From: Sulfitobacter sp. JL08
GTDB lineage: Bacteria; Pseudomonadota; Alphaproteobacteria; Rhodobacterales; Rhodobacteraceae
Length of the DNA: 64,000 nucleotides
Reading direction: 5' to 3'
Assembly (NCBI RefSeq): GCF_003352045.1
Contig: NZ_CP025815.1
Coordinates: forward strand, 1,240,001 to 1,304,000
In this document: in pieces, positions 18,528-28,165 of the stretch
Layout: every line of letters starts with the position of its first letter
Position numbering within the stretch: the stretch's first letter is position 1
Program-made: the position numbers and the translations under genes
The notes under the pieces: generated by a model
Told to the model about the DNA's origin: nothing
What the model saw: the letters and a program-made list of their open reading frames with translations, nothing else
The model's database searches: none

Positions 18528-20065
18528 GCACGACAGCCGTGAACCCGCTTGAGGACACCGATACAGAGGCCGCGCGCGCCTATGCCAAAGAGCGGCGCGA
18601 CAACATCCGCACCTTCACACGCACCAGCCCTGATTACTATATCCAGAACTTTGACAAGATCGGCGCTTCGTCGCGCTTTACGCCCACTTTCAACGCGATG
18701 GCGGGGCTGTTCGGGCCGGTCTGGTTCGGCGCGCGCGGGCTGTGGTCCTGGGCGTTGCCGTTCCTGATCATTGAAACGCTGGCCTTGGTGCAGATTGCGC
18801 GTGGCCTGTTCGGTGATCTGGCGGCAGACGCGATGGCACGCATCGCGTCAATCGAAGGCACACTGGAACTGCGGCGCGAACAACTGGCGGCTGCTATCGA
18901 GAGCAATTCTGACAAAATAGATGTTTACCAACGCACGGTGGAATCCCTTGAAGCAAACATCGGCGGCATTCGCGCCGAAGCCGCAGCGCTGGCCGATCAG
19001 GGCATCTGGATTGCGCTGGCCGGACTGATCACGCTGCTGGTTGCCAAGGCAGTGCAGGCCGTGGTGGCCAACTGGGCGCTAGAGGCCAGATTTTCAGAAT
19101 GGCTGTCAGACCGGACAATCCGGTCGGGCATGCCGGTCAGCCACATTGTGCTCAGCGCCATTTTCATGATCCTGATCGCAGTGGCGGCCATGCTGCACTA
19201 CAGCTTTCCGGGCCGCATATCCCTGCTGACTGAATTCCCGACTGACGAGGCTATCCGCCGGACCGGAGTAACCTGGGTTGAGGATTTCATCGCTTGGTGT
19301 GTCCGCAACAGCGAAGCGTTTTTCGATGTCTTGACGTACGGTATCCGGATGATGCTGGACACTCTGGAACTGATTTTTGTCAGTACACCGTGGATCGTGA
19401 TCGCCAGCCTGATCGTATTGCTGACCTGGCTGACGGCAGGCATTCGTGCCGCGATTTTTTCGGGGGCGTTTCTGGCCTATATGGGCCTGTTGGGGTTCTG
19501 GGAAAAGGCAATGACAACACTGGCGCTGCTTGGAACGGCGGCGTGTCTTTCGATCGTGATCGGTATTCCGCTTGGCATGTTCGCCGCCCGTCGCCCACGT
19601 TTCTACGCGTTTATCCAGCCGATCATGGATTTCATGCAGACCATGCCCGCCTTTGTGTTCATGGTCCCGGTGATCGCCTTTTTCGGCGTGGGTAAACCGG
19701 CGGCTGTGATTGTCACAATGATTTTCGGTGGCACGCCGGTCGTGCGCCTTACGGTATTGGGCTTGCGTGGGGTACCCGAAAGTGTGCGCGAGGCTGCAAT
19801 CTCATTCGGGGCCAACAAATGGTATCTGCTGACCAAAGTTGATTTGACACTGGCCAGCCCGTCAATCCGCGCCGGGATCAACCAGACGATCATGCTGTCG
19901 CTGGCGATGGTTGTGGTGGCATCGCTGATCGGCGCCAAGGGTCTGGGCGAGGACGTATTGGAAGCGTTGCAATATGCCAATGTCGGGCAGGGTATCCTTG
20001 CCGGATTTGCGATCCTGTTCTGCGCCATGATCCTTGACCGTATCGTGCAGGGTGCGCGCAAATGA
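18524..20065 (+). CDS. Betaine/choline-type ABC permease with N-terminal DUF2628-like extension (ProW-like)
   Basis: 513 residues, well above the usual 280-350 for ProW-type permeases. Residues 1-80 (RTSPDYYIQNFDKI, then FNAMAGLFGPVWFGARGLW) resemble the DUF2628 membrane signature. A charged, probably coiled segment (about 105-155) follows, then extra helices. The canonical permease lies at about 300-513, with the EAA loop REAAISFGANKWYLLTKVDL. Start overlaps the ATPase stop and the end overlaps the hydrolase start. The extension may sense membrane state or anchor a partner; this is inference. Confidence 0.87.
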   Translation: MSTTAVNPLEDTDTEAARAYAKERRDNIRTFTRTSPDYYIQNFDKIGASSRFTPTFNAMAGLFGPVWFGARGLWSWALPFLIIETLALVQIARGLFGDLAADAMARIASIEGTLELRREQLAAAIESNSDKIDVYQRTVESLEANIGGIRAEAAALADQGIWIALAGLITLLVAKAVQAVVANWALEARFSEWLSDRTIRSGMPVSHIVLSAIFMILIAVAAMLHYSFPGRISLLTEFPTDEAIRRTGVTWVEDFIAWCVRNSEAFFDVLTYGIRMMLDTLELIFVSTPWIVIASLIVLLTWLTAGIRAAIFSGAFLAYMGLLGFWEKAMTTLALLGTAACLSIVIGIPLGMFAARRPRFYAFIQPIMDFMQTMPAFVFMVPVIAFFGVGKPAAVIVTMIFGGTPVVRLTVLGLRGVPESVREAAISFGANKWYLLTKVDLTLASPSIRAGINQTIMLSLAMVVVASLIGAKGLGEDVLEALQYANVGQGILAGFAILFCAMILDRIVQGARK

Positions 20066-20784
20066 AAACGCTTGTGTTGGTCCATGGGTTCATGGGCGGC
20101 AGCCTGCAATGGACGGGGCAGCGCGACGCGCTTGGGGACGAATACAACGTGATCACGCCGGATCTTCCCGGATATGGCGAAAACGCGCATTTGGCGGCCC
20201 CCGACAACATCATCGACTTTGCCAAATGGGTCCTTGCCGATCTGAGCGACAAAGGCGTCGAAAAGTTCCATGTGCTGGGCCATTCCATGGGGGGCATGAT
20301 CGTGCAGGAAATGGCGCGGCTTGCCCCTGAACGCGTGAGCCGCCTGATCCTCTATGGTACGGGGGCGATCGGGGTTTTGCCGGGGCGGTTTGAATCGATC
20401 GGCGTTTCCAAAGAACGCGCGCGCGCCGACGGACCGCGCGCCACCGCACGCCGTATTGCAGCCACCTGGTTTCTGGAGCGGGAGGCAGCATCGGCCTATG
20501 CGCAATGCGCCGCAATCGCAGAGCGCAGCAGCCTGCAAGCCATTCATAGCGGACTGACAGCCATGCAGGAATGGAACGGGTTGTCTTATCTGCCCGATGT
20601 CGCGCAAAAGACACTGGTGATCTGGGGTGATCATGATCGCACATATCGATGGAGCCAGACCGAGCACTTGTGGCAATCCATCAAGGATGCCAATCTTGCC
20701 GTGATCCCCGGATGTGCCCATGCGGTGCACCTTGAAAAGCCGCACCTGTTCAACACCGTCCTGGGTGAATTCCTCAAGTTGTGA
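20062..20784 (+). CDS. Alpha/beta-fold hydrolase in the betaine operon
   Basis: 240 residues with the complete serine-hydrolase set: HGFMGG oxyanion-hole segment, nucleophile Ser75 in LGHSMGGM, acid Asp192 in IWGDHDRTY and His220 in GCAHAVHLEKP. No signal peptide, so cytoplasmic. The ATGA overlap with the permease makes it part of the transport operon. An ester or thioester of the imported quaternary amine (for example an acylcarnitine or acylcholine) is the natural hypothesis, unproven. Confidence 0.85.
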   Translation: MKTLVLVHGFMGGSLQWTGQRDALGDEYNVITPDLPGYGENAHLAAPDNIIDFAKWVLADLSDKGVEKFHVLGHSMGGMIVQEMARLAPERVSRLILYGTGAIGVLPGRFESIGVSKERARADGPRATARRIAATWFLEREAASAYAQCAAIAERSSLQAIHSGLTAMQEWNGLSYLPDVAQKTLVIWGDHDRTYRWSQTEHLWQSIKDANLAVIPGCAHAVHLEKPHLFNTVLGEFLKL

Positions 20785-21022
20785 ACCTGCACGTCGCGTT
20801 AGAGTGGCCACTGCTGATTTGACGCTCAAAAAACGCAGTTGGCCCTCTCCTGCACAAACGCCACAGATCGCCAAAAATATGGCCAATTGATCCACCTCAT
20901 GGCGGGCCCGGCCTGACTGTGCTTTCCAGAACAGAGCTTGCGAAACGCAGGAACGACAGTTTCCAGTGGCGCATAAATTTGCGCGCATTCGGGGGCCAAT
21001 TCGGGGCCAAGGGGGACAAGGC

Positions 21023-22597
21023 ATGAAAACCAAAGACTATTTGATTATCGAAAGTGCGACCGGTCTGAGCCGCGCCGAAGTTGGCCGCTTGGGAACGGCG
21101 ATCCTCTTCATTGTGGCGGTGATGATCTACGCAGGGTCCAAGTTCGCGCATATCGAACAGTCCTATCTGCTGGTCGCCGCTGCCGTCATCGGTGCCTACA
21201 TGGCCATCAATATCGGTGCCAACGATGTGGCGAACAATGTCGGGCCTGCTGTTGGATCTTTTGCGCTGTCGCTGACAGGGGCCATTGTTATCGCCGCAAT
21301 ATTCGAGGCCGCAGGCGCGATTATTGCCGGTGGTGACGTCGTGAGCACCGTAAAGAAAGGCATCATCGACCCTGCGGATGTTGCAGATCCGCAAGTCTTT
21401 GTCTGGGTCATGATGGGCGCATTGACCGGTGCGGCAATCTGGCTGAACGCGGCCACATGGCTGGGCGCGCCGGTTTCGACCACACATTCGATCGTGGGCG
21501 GCGTCATGGGCGCGGGCATTGCAGCCGCGGGATGGGACGTGGTGAACTGGGACGCAATGGGCAAAATCGCCGCCAGTTGGGTCATTTCACCCGTCACCGG
21601 CGGGATCATTGCGGCCTTGTTCCTGTTCTTTCTCAAGCGGACGATCTTTTTCAAAGACGAACCGGTGGAATCCGCGCGCAAGGTTGTCCCGTTCATGATC
21701 GGGATCATGGTGTGGGCGTTTACGACCTATATTGCTCTGAAGGGGGTCAAGAAACTTGTCGAAATCGACTTTTTCAATGCGGTCCTAATTGGCCTTGTCG
21801 CCGGTCTTGTGGCGATCATTCTTGTCCGCCCGATGATCAATCGCGCGGTGCCTAGCCTGGAACACAACCGCGAAGGCGTGAACCGCCTGTTCACCATCCC
21901 GCTGATTATTTCAGCGGCTCTTCTGAGCTTTGCGCACGGGGCAAATGATGTGGCCAATGCCGTCGGTCCGCTTGCCGGTATTGTGGACGCGCTGACCGCC
22001 GGTGAAGGCGGCAGTTCGAAGGTGGCGATCCCGCTGTGGGTGATGGTGATCGGCGCACTTGGCATTTCCGTCGGGCTGGCGCTGTTCGGGCCCAAGCTGA
22101 TCCGGACTGTGGGATCCGAAATCACAGAACTGGATCGCTCGCGCGCGTTTTGTATCGCACTGGCTGCGGCGATCACCGTCATTATCGCCAGCCACCTGAA
22201 ACTGCCCGTCAGTTCGACCCATGTGGCGCTGGGTGCTGTTTTCGGTGTCGGCTTTCTGCGCGAATTTCTTGAACAACGGGTCGGGAGAGTGGTCGAGAAT
22301 GTGTTGCACCAGCATCAAGGCGAACCTGATTTTGCCGAGGCTGAGAAAGTGCTGATGAACTTCAGGAATGCGCCGCCCGAAGACAAGAAACGCATCCTGA
22401 AGGAATTGCAGAAAATGGGCCCCGAAGCGGTGATTGATGCCGCACAACGCAAGGAGCTGCAAAAGGCGTTGAAGCGGCAACTGGTGAAACGGTCATCCCT
22501 TTTGAAAATCGTTTCAGCGTGGATCATTACGGTTCCGGTTTCGGCCGTGTTGGCGGCCTTGTTCTACTTTGTTTTGCGCGGCATGATGCTGCCATAA
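21023..22597 (+). CDS. Inorganic phosphate transporter, PiT family
   Basis: 524 residues from the ATG at 21023, chosen for the GGGGGAC before it. It contains the duplicated PHO4 signature of PiT proteins, GANDVANNVGPAVGS near the N-terminus and GANDVANAVGPLAG past the middle, and the paired segments with PVSTTHSIVGG and PVSSTHVALGA. About 11 membrane helices are expected, with a charged loop near residues 420-490. It is a proton- or cation-coupled symporter of metal-phosphate. A Na/Pi-type transporter follows 13 bp downstream. Confidence 0.93.
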   Translation: MKTKDYLIIESATGLSRAEVGRLGTAILFIVAVMIYAGSKFAHIEQSYLLVAAAVIGAYMAINIGANDVANNVGPAVGSFALSLTGAIVIAAIFEAAGAIIAGGDVVSTVKKGIIDPADVADPQVFVWVMMGALTGAAIWLNAATWLGAPVSTTHSIVGGVMGAGIAAAGWDVVNWDAMGKIAASWVISPVTGGIIAALFLFFLKRTIFFKDEPVESARKVVPFMIGIMVWAFTTYIALKGVKKLVEIDFFNAVLIGLVAGLVAIILVRPMINRAVPSLEHNREGVNRLFTIPLIISAALLSFAHGANDVANAVGPLAGIVDALTAGEGGSSKVAIPLWVMVIGALGISVGLALFGPKLIRTVGSEITELDRSRAFCIALAAAITVIIASHLKLPVSSTHVALGAVFGVGFLREFLEQRVGRVVENVLHQHQGEPDFAEAEKVLMNFRNAPPEDKKRILKELQKMGPEAVIDAAQRKELQKALKRQLVKRSSLLKIVSAWIITVPVSAVLAALFYFVLRGMMLP

Positions 22598-22610
22598 GGT
22601 GCGGGCTGTT

Positions 22611-24443
22611 ATGTTGAACAGGCTATTATTGCCGACCATCCTGCTGGTCCTGTCCATCGGATTCTGGGCCAGTTCCAACTTTCAGGAAATTGCCGCCGGT
22701 GTGGCCATTTTCCTGTTCGGCATGATGATGCTGGAAGACGGGTTCAAGCTTTTTAGCGGTGGCCTTCTGGAACGCGCTTTGGAAAGCGCGACACGCTCGA
22801 TCCCGAAATCGATCGGTTTTGGCATCTTTGCAACAACGATCATGCAATCCAGTTCGCTGGTGTCGGTTATCACCATTTCGTTTCTGTCTGCGGGCCTGAT
22901 TACGCTTTTGGCGGGGGTCGGCATTATTTTTGGTGCCAATATCGGCACAACAACTGGCGCATGGCTGGTTGCTGGCTTTGGCCTCAAGGTCAACATATCC
23001 GCCTATGCATTGCCGATGCTGGCCATCGGCATCGTCTTGGTGTTCCAGAAATCAAAATATCTGCGCGGGGCCGGTTTTGTGCTGGCGGGGCTGGGGTTTC
23101 TGTTTTTGGGCATCCACCACATGAAAGAAGGGTTCGAAGCCTTTAAAGACCAGTTCGATCTGACCCGATTTGCACTGAAAGGGGTATTGGGGCTTGCCGT
23201 TTACACGCTTGTCGGGGCGGCGGCGACGGTTGTCATGCAATCTAGCCACGCGACGATGGTATTGGTGATCACGGCGCTGGCCGCGGGCCAGATCAGCTAT
23301 GAAAACGCGCTTGCCTTGGCGATCGGTGCCAATATCGGCACGACAATCACCGCGATGATCGGATCTTTCACCGCAAATTTTCAGGGCAAACGATTGGCGC
23401 TGGCCCATCTGATCTTTAATCTGGTGACAGCCGCTGTGGCGCTGGTGTTCATCATGCCGATCCGCGTTGCGGTTGATTACATCAGCGCGGGCGTTGGAAT
23501 TGCAGATACCGATTACGCCCTGAAACTGGCGGTCTTTCACACCATATTCAATCTGTTGGGTGTGATATTGATGCTGCCTGTTATTCACCGGTTGGTGGCG
23601 TTTCTGGAACGGATGATCGTGCAGCCTAAAGAAGACCTGAGCCTGCCGATATACCTGTCCGAAGCCGTTGACGAATTTCCGCAAACCATTCAGGTCGCGA
23701 TGCGTCGGGAAATCCAGCACCTTTATGACAATTCCGTCGAACTGATCCTGCAAAGCCTGAACTTGAATCCCAAACAGTTGCTGGCTGTTAAGGATATCGA
23801 TGCACTGGTTGCGGCAAGCCATAGCCCGGTCGAGTTTGATTTTGATATCCAGTACGAACACCGGATCAAGACGCTTTATTCGGCGATTGTAGAGTTCGCC
23901 ACCCGCGCGGCCGCAAAAGATATGCCCCCTGACGTGATAGACGACATTTACAGCATGCGCGATGTGGCGGCGCAGATTGTGCGTGCGGTGAAATCGGCCA
24001 AACACTTGCGCCGTAATGCTTCCAAATACACGCAGGCGCGGCAGGGTGTGATTGCCGATCTCTATAACGGATTGCGCGCCGAAATTGGCCGTATCCTTGT
24101 CGAGATTCACAAGCTTGAGCACACCGATCCCGAAGACCGTTCCGGCCTTTGGCTGGATCAGGAACGTATTCAGGTGGAACGCGACGCACAGGAAACCAAC
24201 ACCCGCATCGAGGCTTTGATCCGCGACCGGCGACTGGACGCGACCAAGGCAACGTCATTTCTGAACGATTCAAATTACGCCTATAGCTTGATGCGTGATC
24301 TGCTGGGGGCCGCACGGGCGTATTACATCGAAACCGAAGAAGCCATGGCCGAGGTCGAGCGCATTCTGGCATTGGAAGACGACGAGTTGATCGACGCGGC
24401 CCTTGACGAAGAACCAGACAGCAGGGCAGGGCCAACATCGTGA
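22611..24443 (+). CDS. Na/Pi cotransporter family protein with PhoU-like C-terminal domain
   Basis: 610 residues from the ATG at 22611, which has AAGGTG at good distance; an in-frame GTG at 22599 would sit on top of that site. The membrane half carries the duplicated NptA/SLC34 motif: TTIMQSSSLVSV with GANIGTTTGA, then TVVMQSSHATMV with GANIGTTITA. The C-terminal 240 residues are soluble and helical, as in PhoU-type domains. Adjacent to PiT, so the pair is likely a phosphate uptake or homeostasis unit. Confidence 0.9.
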   Translation: MLNRLLLPTILLVLSIGFWASSNFQEIAAGVAIFLFGMMMLEDGFKLFSGGLLERALESATRSIPKSIGFGIFATTIMQSSSLVSVITISFLSAGLITLLAGVGIIFGANIGTTTGAWLVAGFGLKVNISAYALPMLAIGIVLVFQKSKYLRGAGFVLAGLGFLFLGIHHMKEGFEAFKDQFDLTRFALKGVLGLAVYTLVGAAATVVMQSSHATMVLVITALAAGQISYENALALAIGANIGTTITAMIGSFTANFQGKRLALAHLIFNLVTAAVALVFIMPIRVAVDYISAGVGIADTDYALKLAVFHTIFNLLGVILMLPVIHRLVAFLERMIVQPKEDLSLPIYLSEAVDEFPQTIQVAMRREIQHLYDNSVELILQSLNLNPKQLLAVKDIDALVAASHSPVEFDFDIQYEHRIKTLYSAIVEFATRAAAKDMPPDVIDDIYSMRDVAAQIVRAVKSAKHLRRNASKYTQARQGVIADLYNGLRAEIGRILVEIHKLEHTDPEDRSGLWLDQERIQVERDAQETNTRIEALIRDRRLDATKATSFLNDSNYAYSLMRDLLGAARAYYIETEEAMAEVERILALEDDELIDAALDEEPDSRAGPTS

Positions 24444-24507
24444 TGTATTTCTTGTTACTAAACTGTTGCATTGCGTGGCTACCTTTCCTTGTCAGCCGGA
24501 GGATGAG

Positions 24508-24771
24508 ATGGGACTGAAGAAGATCGCTGAAAAACTGGATACGTATTACAAACGTCTTGAGCTTGGAAAAGCGGCCAAGATCCAGTCTGCGCATGTGGAA
24601 AAGGTGATTGCCAAGTTGCAGGCAAAGCAGGAACAGCTGAAAACTGAACTGTCGGAGACGGAAAAGCCGTCGAAAAAGCAACGGCTTGAAGGCAAGCTGG
24701 CAACCGTGGAAGAACAAATAACGCGTTCCGAGTGGCTGTTAAGGGAAATCGGCTGTGTGAAAACACCCTGA
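24508..24771 (+). CDS. Small charged coiled-coil protein, unknown function
   Basis: 87 residues from the ATG at 24508, preceded by CGGAGGA. Almost entirely helical and charged (Lys, Glu, Gln), with heptad-like runs through AHVEKVIAKLQAKQEQLKTE, so a coiled coil is likely. One Cys near the C-terminus (REIGCVKTP). It ends inside a hairpin that may separate it from the Lon-like operon. I do not recognise a family. Confidence 0.6.
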   Translation: MGLKKIAEKLDTYYKRLELGKAAKIQSAHVEKVIAKLQAKQEQLKTELSETEKPSKKQRLEGKLATVEEQITRSEWLLREIGCVKTP

Positions 24772-24791
24772 CCCCGGGTGTTTACGGGGTC
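24761..24791 (+). terminator. Hairpin with two alternative pairings after the small coiled-coil gene
   Basis: AAACACCC (24761-24768) pairs with GGGTGTTT (24776-24783). Alternatively GACCCC (24770-24775) pairs with GGGGTC (24786-24791). The two folds exclude each other, and the first contains the stop codon of the upstream gene. Most simply a weak terminator. Confidence 0.45.
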
Positions 24792-24847
24792 CTTCCATGT
24801 CAGACCGCAACCGGCGCCGACCGCTGTTGCGCTGAAATTTGACAGGT

Positions 24848-24861
24848 TTGACCGAAATCAA
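24848..24861. promoter_or_regulatory. FNR/FixK-type dyad upstream of the Lon-like operon
   Basis: TTGACCGAAATCAA matches the TTGA-N6-TCAA half-site pattern exactly. A possible -10 (CAGAAT, 24884-24889) puts the start point near 24896-24897, so the dyad is centred near -42, the usual position of an activating FNR-type site. The ATG of the protease gene is at 24939. Confidence 0.6.
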
Positions 24862-24938
24862 AACAATTTCCGCTTTTCAGGCGCAGAATAAACTGTGCCC
24901 CGTATAGGGCCGGGCCCCAATCGGAAAAGAGCATCGCG

Positions 24939-27368
24939 ATGAAAGTCCTTCCTGCCGACAAGCTGCGCCAGAGTTGCGATCCGGCGCTGCTTGGCTTTGA
25001 AACAACGCAAGAGTCCACCGGACTGGTCGAACTGATCGGGCAGGATCGGGCGATGGATGCCATATGCCTGTCGTCCGGCATGACACATCGCGATTTCAAC
25101 CTTTTTGTCCTTGGGCCGACCGGAACGGGCCGCCACACCGCAGTGCAAAAGATTTTGTCCGAAGATGCGGCCAAGCGGCCGGTGCCGTGTGATTGGGTTT
25201 ATGTCAACAATTTCGAAGAAGCGCACAAACCCAAGGCGCTGCAATTGCCCTCTGGCACGGCGAAAACCCTGCAAACCGCGATGCAGAACCTGATTGACGA
25301 TCTTGCCAATGACATTCCAAACCTGTTCGAGTCAGAAGATTATCAAAGTCAGCGGCGGGCCATCGAAGCGGAATTTGGCGAAAAGCACGAAGCGTCGATG
25401 GCCGATTTCGCCGAGCGCGCCAAAGCCGAAAACATCGCATTGGTCCGAACGCCCGTGGGGTTCATGCTGACCGCCATTCGCGACGGGAAACTGGTTAAGG
25501 CCGAAGACTTTGAACAATTGGACAAGGCGGAACAGGAAAAGATCGAAGAACAGATTGCGCGTTTGCAACAAGACCTAGCCAAAATTCTGCGCGAAGGCCC
25601 AAAGCTTGAAAAGGAACATCGCACCAAAGTCGAAGAGCTTAACGCATCAATGGCGGAACGCGCTGTTTCTGCACGGGTAAGCGAGGTGCAGGCCGAGTTT
25701 AAGGATATCGGCCCGATTTCCGGATATCTGGAAGAGGTGCACAAGGACATTATTGCAAATGCCGAATTGTTCCTGATTGCAGCAGGGGAATCCCAGAACG
25801 GGCCATTTCCAGAAGCCATCAGAAAATTTCACCGCGATTCCGAATTTGACCGCTACGTTGTGAACGTGATGGTGTCTCAGGATGCGAAAACCGCAAAAGG
25901 CGCACCGGTTGGAACGGAGGATTTGCCGTCGTTGGATCGACTGATCGGACGGATAGAGCATGCATCGCATATGGGGTCTTTGGTCACGAATTTTACGATG
26001 ATCAAACCGGGTGCATTGCACAGGGCGAATGGCGGCTATCTTGTTCTGGATGCGCGGCGGTTGCTCAGCGAGCCGTTTGCATGGGATGCGGTGAAACAAT
26101 CTATCCGCAATGAATCCATCACCATCACGTCCCTGTCTGACCGGCTAAGCCTTGTGGCCACGACCACGCTGCAACCCGATCCGATCCCTCTTGATCTGCG
26201 GGTTGTTCTGGTTGGTGATCCGTTTCTTTATGGCTTGCTTGTTATGCTGGACCCGGATTTCAACGATCTGTTCAAGGTGCAGGCTGATTTCGAAGATGCC
26301 ATAGACCGGACAAAGGACAACCTGATCCGGTTTGGCCAGTTGATTGCGGCTTATGTATCCAAAGAAGATATGTTGCCGATGACCGCGCAAGGCGTTGCCA
26401 GCGTTCTGGACGAATCCACCAGAATGGCAGAGGACACGGAAAAGCTGTCCCTGCGCATCGGCGCGTTGGGCGATTTGATCCGCGAGGCCGAGCATTATGC
26501 CCGCGCACGGTCCAGCCGCCATATCGAAAATGGTGATATTGAGCGCGCCGTGCAGGAAAGAGACCGGCGCGCATCGCGCATCAAGGACCGGATGCAGGAA
26601 GCCATCGCGCGAAAGACCATTCTGATTGATACCAAAGGCGCGAAAACCGGCCAGATTAACGGTCTTTCTGTATTGGGTATCGGCAGTTACCGCTTTGGGC
26701 GGCCATCACGCATCACGGCGCGGGTGCGCATGGGGGCGGGCAAACTGGTTGATATCGAACGCGAGGTCGAATTGGGCGGCCCGCTGCATTCCAAAGGCGT
26801 GATGATCCTGTCCGGATATCTTACGTCGACCTATGCGCAGGATGTGCCATTTTCACTGCACGCCAGTCTGGTGTTTGAACAAAGCTATGGCGGCGTTGAT
26901 GGCGACAGCGCATCTTCTGCGGAGCTTTACGCGCTTTTGTCCGCACTTTCCGGGGTGCCGATCGATCAGGGTTTGGCAGTGACCGGTTCGGTCAACCAGC
27001 TTGGCGAGGTGCAGGCAATAGGTGGAGTAAACGAAAAGATAGAAGGCTTTTTCGAAACCTGCAAAGCACAAGGCCTGACAGGGTCGCAAGGCGTTCTGAT
27101 CCCGCAGGCCAACGCCGCGCATCTGATGTTGCGCACTGAGGTTGTTGAGGCCGCTCGCGACGGGCAGTTCCGCATCATTCCGGTCGAAACGATCAACGAA
27201 GGCATTGCGATCCTGACAGGAACACCCGCTGGCATCCGCACCGCTGACGGGTATTTTGAACCTGAAACAATCAATGCAAAGGTCGAACAGCGCCTGCGTG
27301 ACTTCGCCCATACGCGCAAAGCATTTGCGCGCATGTCAGAAGCGGCCAAAGAACAGGGTGATACATAA
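24939..27368 (+). CDS. Lon-like ATP-dependent protease (AAA_32/S16 type)
   Basis: 809 residues. The N-terminal AAA part has GPTGTGRHT where Walker A is expected, with Arg in place of the usual Lys; from memory this is common in this Lon-like branch. A long charged coiled segment (about 115-230) is inserted. The C-terminal S16 protease domain is intact: Ser657 in DGDSASSAELYALL and Lys700 in GGVNEKIEGF, 43 residues apart exactly as in E. coli Lon. It leads a unit with a Usp-like gene (1-nt overlap), a DnaJ-like gene and cbpM, suggesting protein quality control under stress. Confidence 0.88.
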   Translation: MKVLPADKLRQSCDPALLGFETTQESTGLVELIGQDRAMDAICLSSGMTHRDFNLFVLGPTGTGRHTAVQKILSEDAAKRPVPCDWVYVNNFEEAHKPKALQLPSGTAKTLQTAMQNLIDDLANDIPNLFESEDYQSQRRAIEAEFGEKHEASMADFAERAKAENIALVRTPVGFMLTAIRDGKLVKAEDFEQLDKAEQEKIEEQIARLQQDLAKILREGPKLEKEHRTKVEELNASMAERAVSARVSEVQAEFKDIGPISGYLEEVHKDIIANAELFLIAAGESQNGPFPEAIRKFHRDSEFDRYVVNVMVSQDAKTAKGAPVGTEDLPSLDRLIGRIEHASHMGSLVTNFTMIKPGALHRANGGYLVLDARRLLSEPFAWDAVKQSIRNESITITSLSDRLSLVATTTLQPDPIPLDLRVVLVGDPFLYGLLVMLDPDFNDLFKVQADFEDAIDRTKDNLIRFGQLIAAYVSKEDMLPMTAQGVASVLDESTRMAEDTEKLSLRIGALGDLIREAEHYARARSSRHIENGDIERAVQERDRRASRIKDRMQEAIARKTILIDTKGAKTGQINGLSVLGIGSYRFGRPSRITARVRMGAGKLVDIEREVELGGPLHSKGVMILSGYLTSTYAQDVPFSLHASLVFEQSYGGVDGDSASSAELYALLSALSGVPIDQGLAVTGSVNQLGEVQAIGGVNEKIEGFFETCKAQGLTGSQGVLIPQANAAHLMLRTEVVEAARDGQFRIIPVETINEGIAILTGTPAGIRTADGYFEPETINAKVEQRLRDFAHTRKAFARMSEAAKEQGDT

Positions 27369-28147
27369 TGTCCGCACCGGCGTCTTACACAAGGATACTG
27401 ATCGGCGCGGGCTGTTTTGCCGATGCCGAGACAGCGATCCGTCTGGCCGACCGGATCGCGGCAAGTCTGCCGGCGGAACTGGGCGGTGTTCTGGTTGATG
27501 AAGGGTTGATGATCGATATCGTCAGCCTGCCGGGGCAGCGGGTGGTTTCGTCCGCGGGCGTGTTGCAGGTGCCCCCCTCTGTCCGGCAGGTGCGCAGCCT
27601 GATCGAGGCTGACGCAAAGGCCTTTCGCAGCAGATTGTCGGCGATAGCACGCACGCGAACGGTGAAGTGGTCATTCGAACAACGCAGTGGCGAATTGATC
27701 AGCGGCCTGTGCGAGGCGGCAAAAGGCTGGGACATCCTGCTCTTGGGCTATCGCGAAATGCACAAACGTCCGGGGCAGGTTGTTGTCGTCGCGTTTGCAT
27801 CGCCGCGCGTAGAAAAAGCCAGAAAACTGGCCAATGATCTGGCCCGCGTTTTGAAGGCTGATGTTCTGGAACTGTGCCTTGGCACCGGGCAAGACACCGG
27901 GGAAACATCCGGCCCGCGCAGCATCGCAGTCAACACCGAACGCGAATTGCTGTTGCAGCTTGGCCGGATCAATGCGTCGGCTGTGGTTGTCGATCTCGCG
28001 GCAAGTCCACTCCGTTCTGGGGATCAGTTGCGCCATCTTCTAGAGGCGGCACGCTGCCCGGTTTTTGTGCTTGGCGCCGAACAGGGATTTGTCACGGCAT
28101 CGCATGTTGAAAAGCCTGATCTGACTGACGATCACCGCCCAAAGTAA
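27368..28147 (+). CDS. Universal-stress-protein-like protein, unknown function
   Basis: 259 residues; TAATG overlap with the protease gene shows co-translation. Two segments read like alternating strand/helix Usp halves (ILIGAGCFADAETAIRLADR; VVVVAFASPRVEKARKLAND, then AARCPVFVLG at the end), but the ATP-binding G-x2-G-x9-G signature of UspA is not evident. A divergent tandem Usp fold is my best reading. Confidence 0.6.
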   Translation: MSAPASYTRILIGAGCFADAETAIRLADRIAASLPAELGGVLVDEGLMIDIVSLPGQRVVSSAGVLQVPPSVRQVRSLIEADAKAFRSRLSAIARTRTVKWSFEQRSGELISGLCEAAKGWDILLLGYREMHKRPGQVVVVAFASPRVEKARKLANDLARVLKADVLELCLGTGQDTGETSGPRSIAVNTERELLLQLGRINASAVVVDLAASPLRSGDQLRHLLEAARCPVFVLGAEQGFVTASHVEKPDLTDDHRPK

Positions 28148-28165
28148 CCTCGGGACACAAAGCAA

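Noticed and set aside
20785-21022. Possible Pho box or small gene upstream of the phosphate transporters
   Set aside because: No pair of spaced CTGTCAT-like repeats and no coding frame with a ribosome site were found.
19603-21033. Reverse frame of 476 codons opposite the permease and hydrolase genes
   Set aside because: Antisense to two motif-supported genes, with no ribosome site and low-complexity translation.
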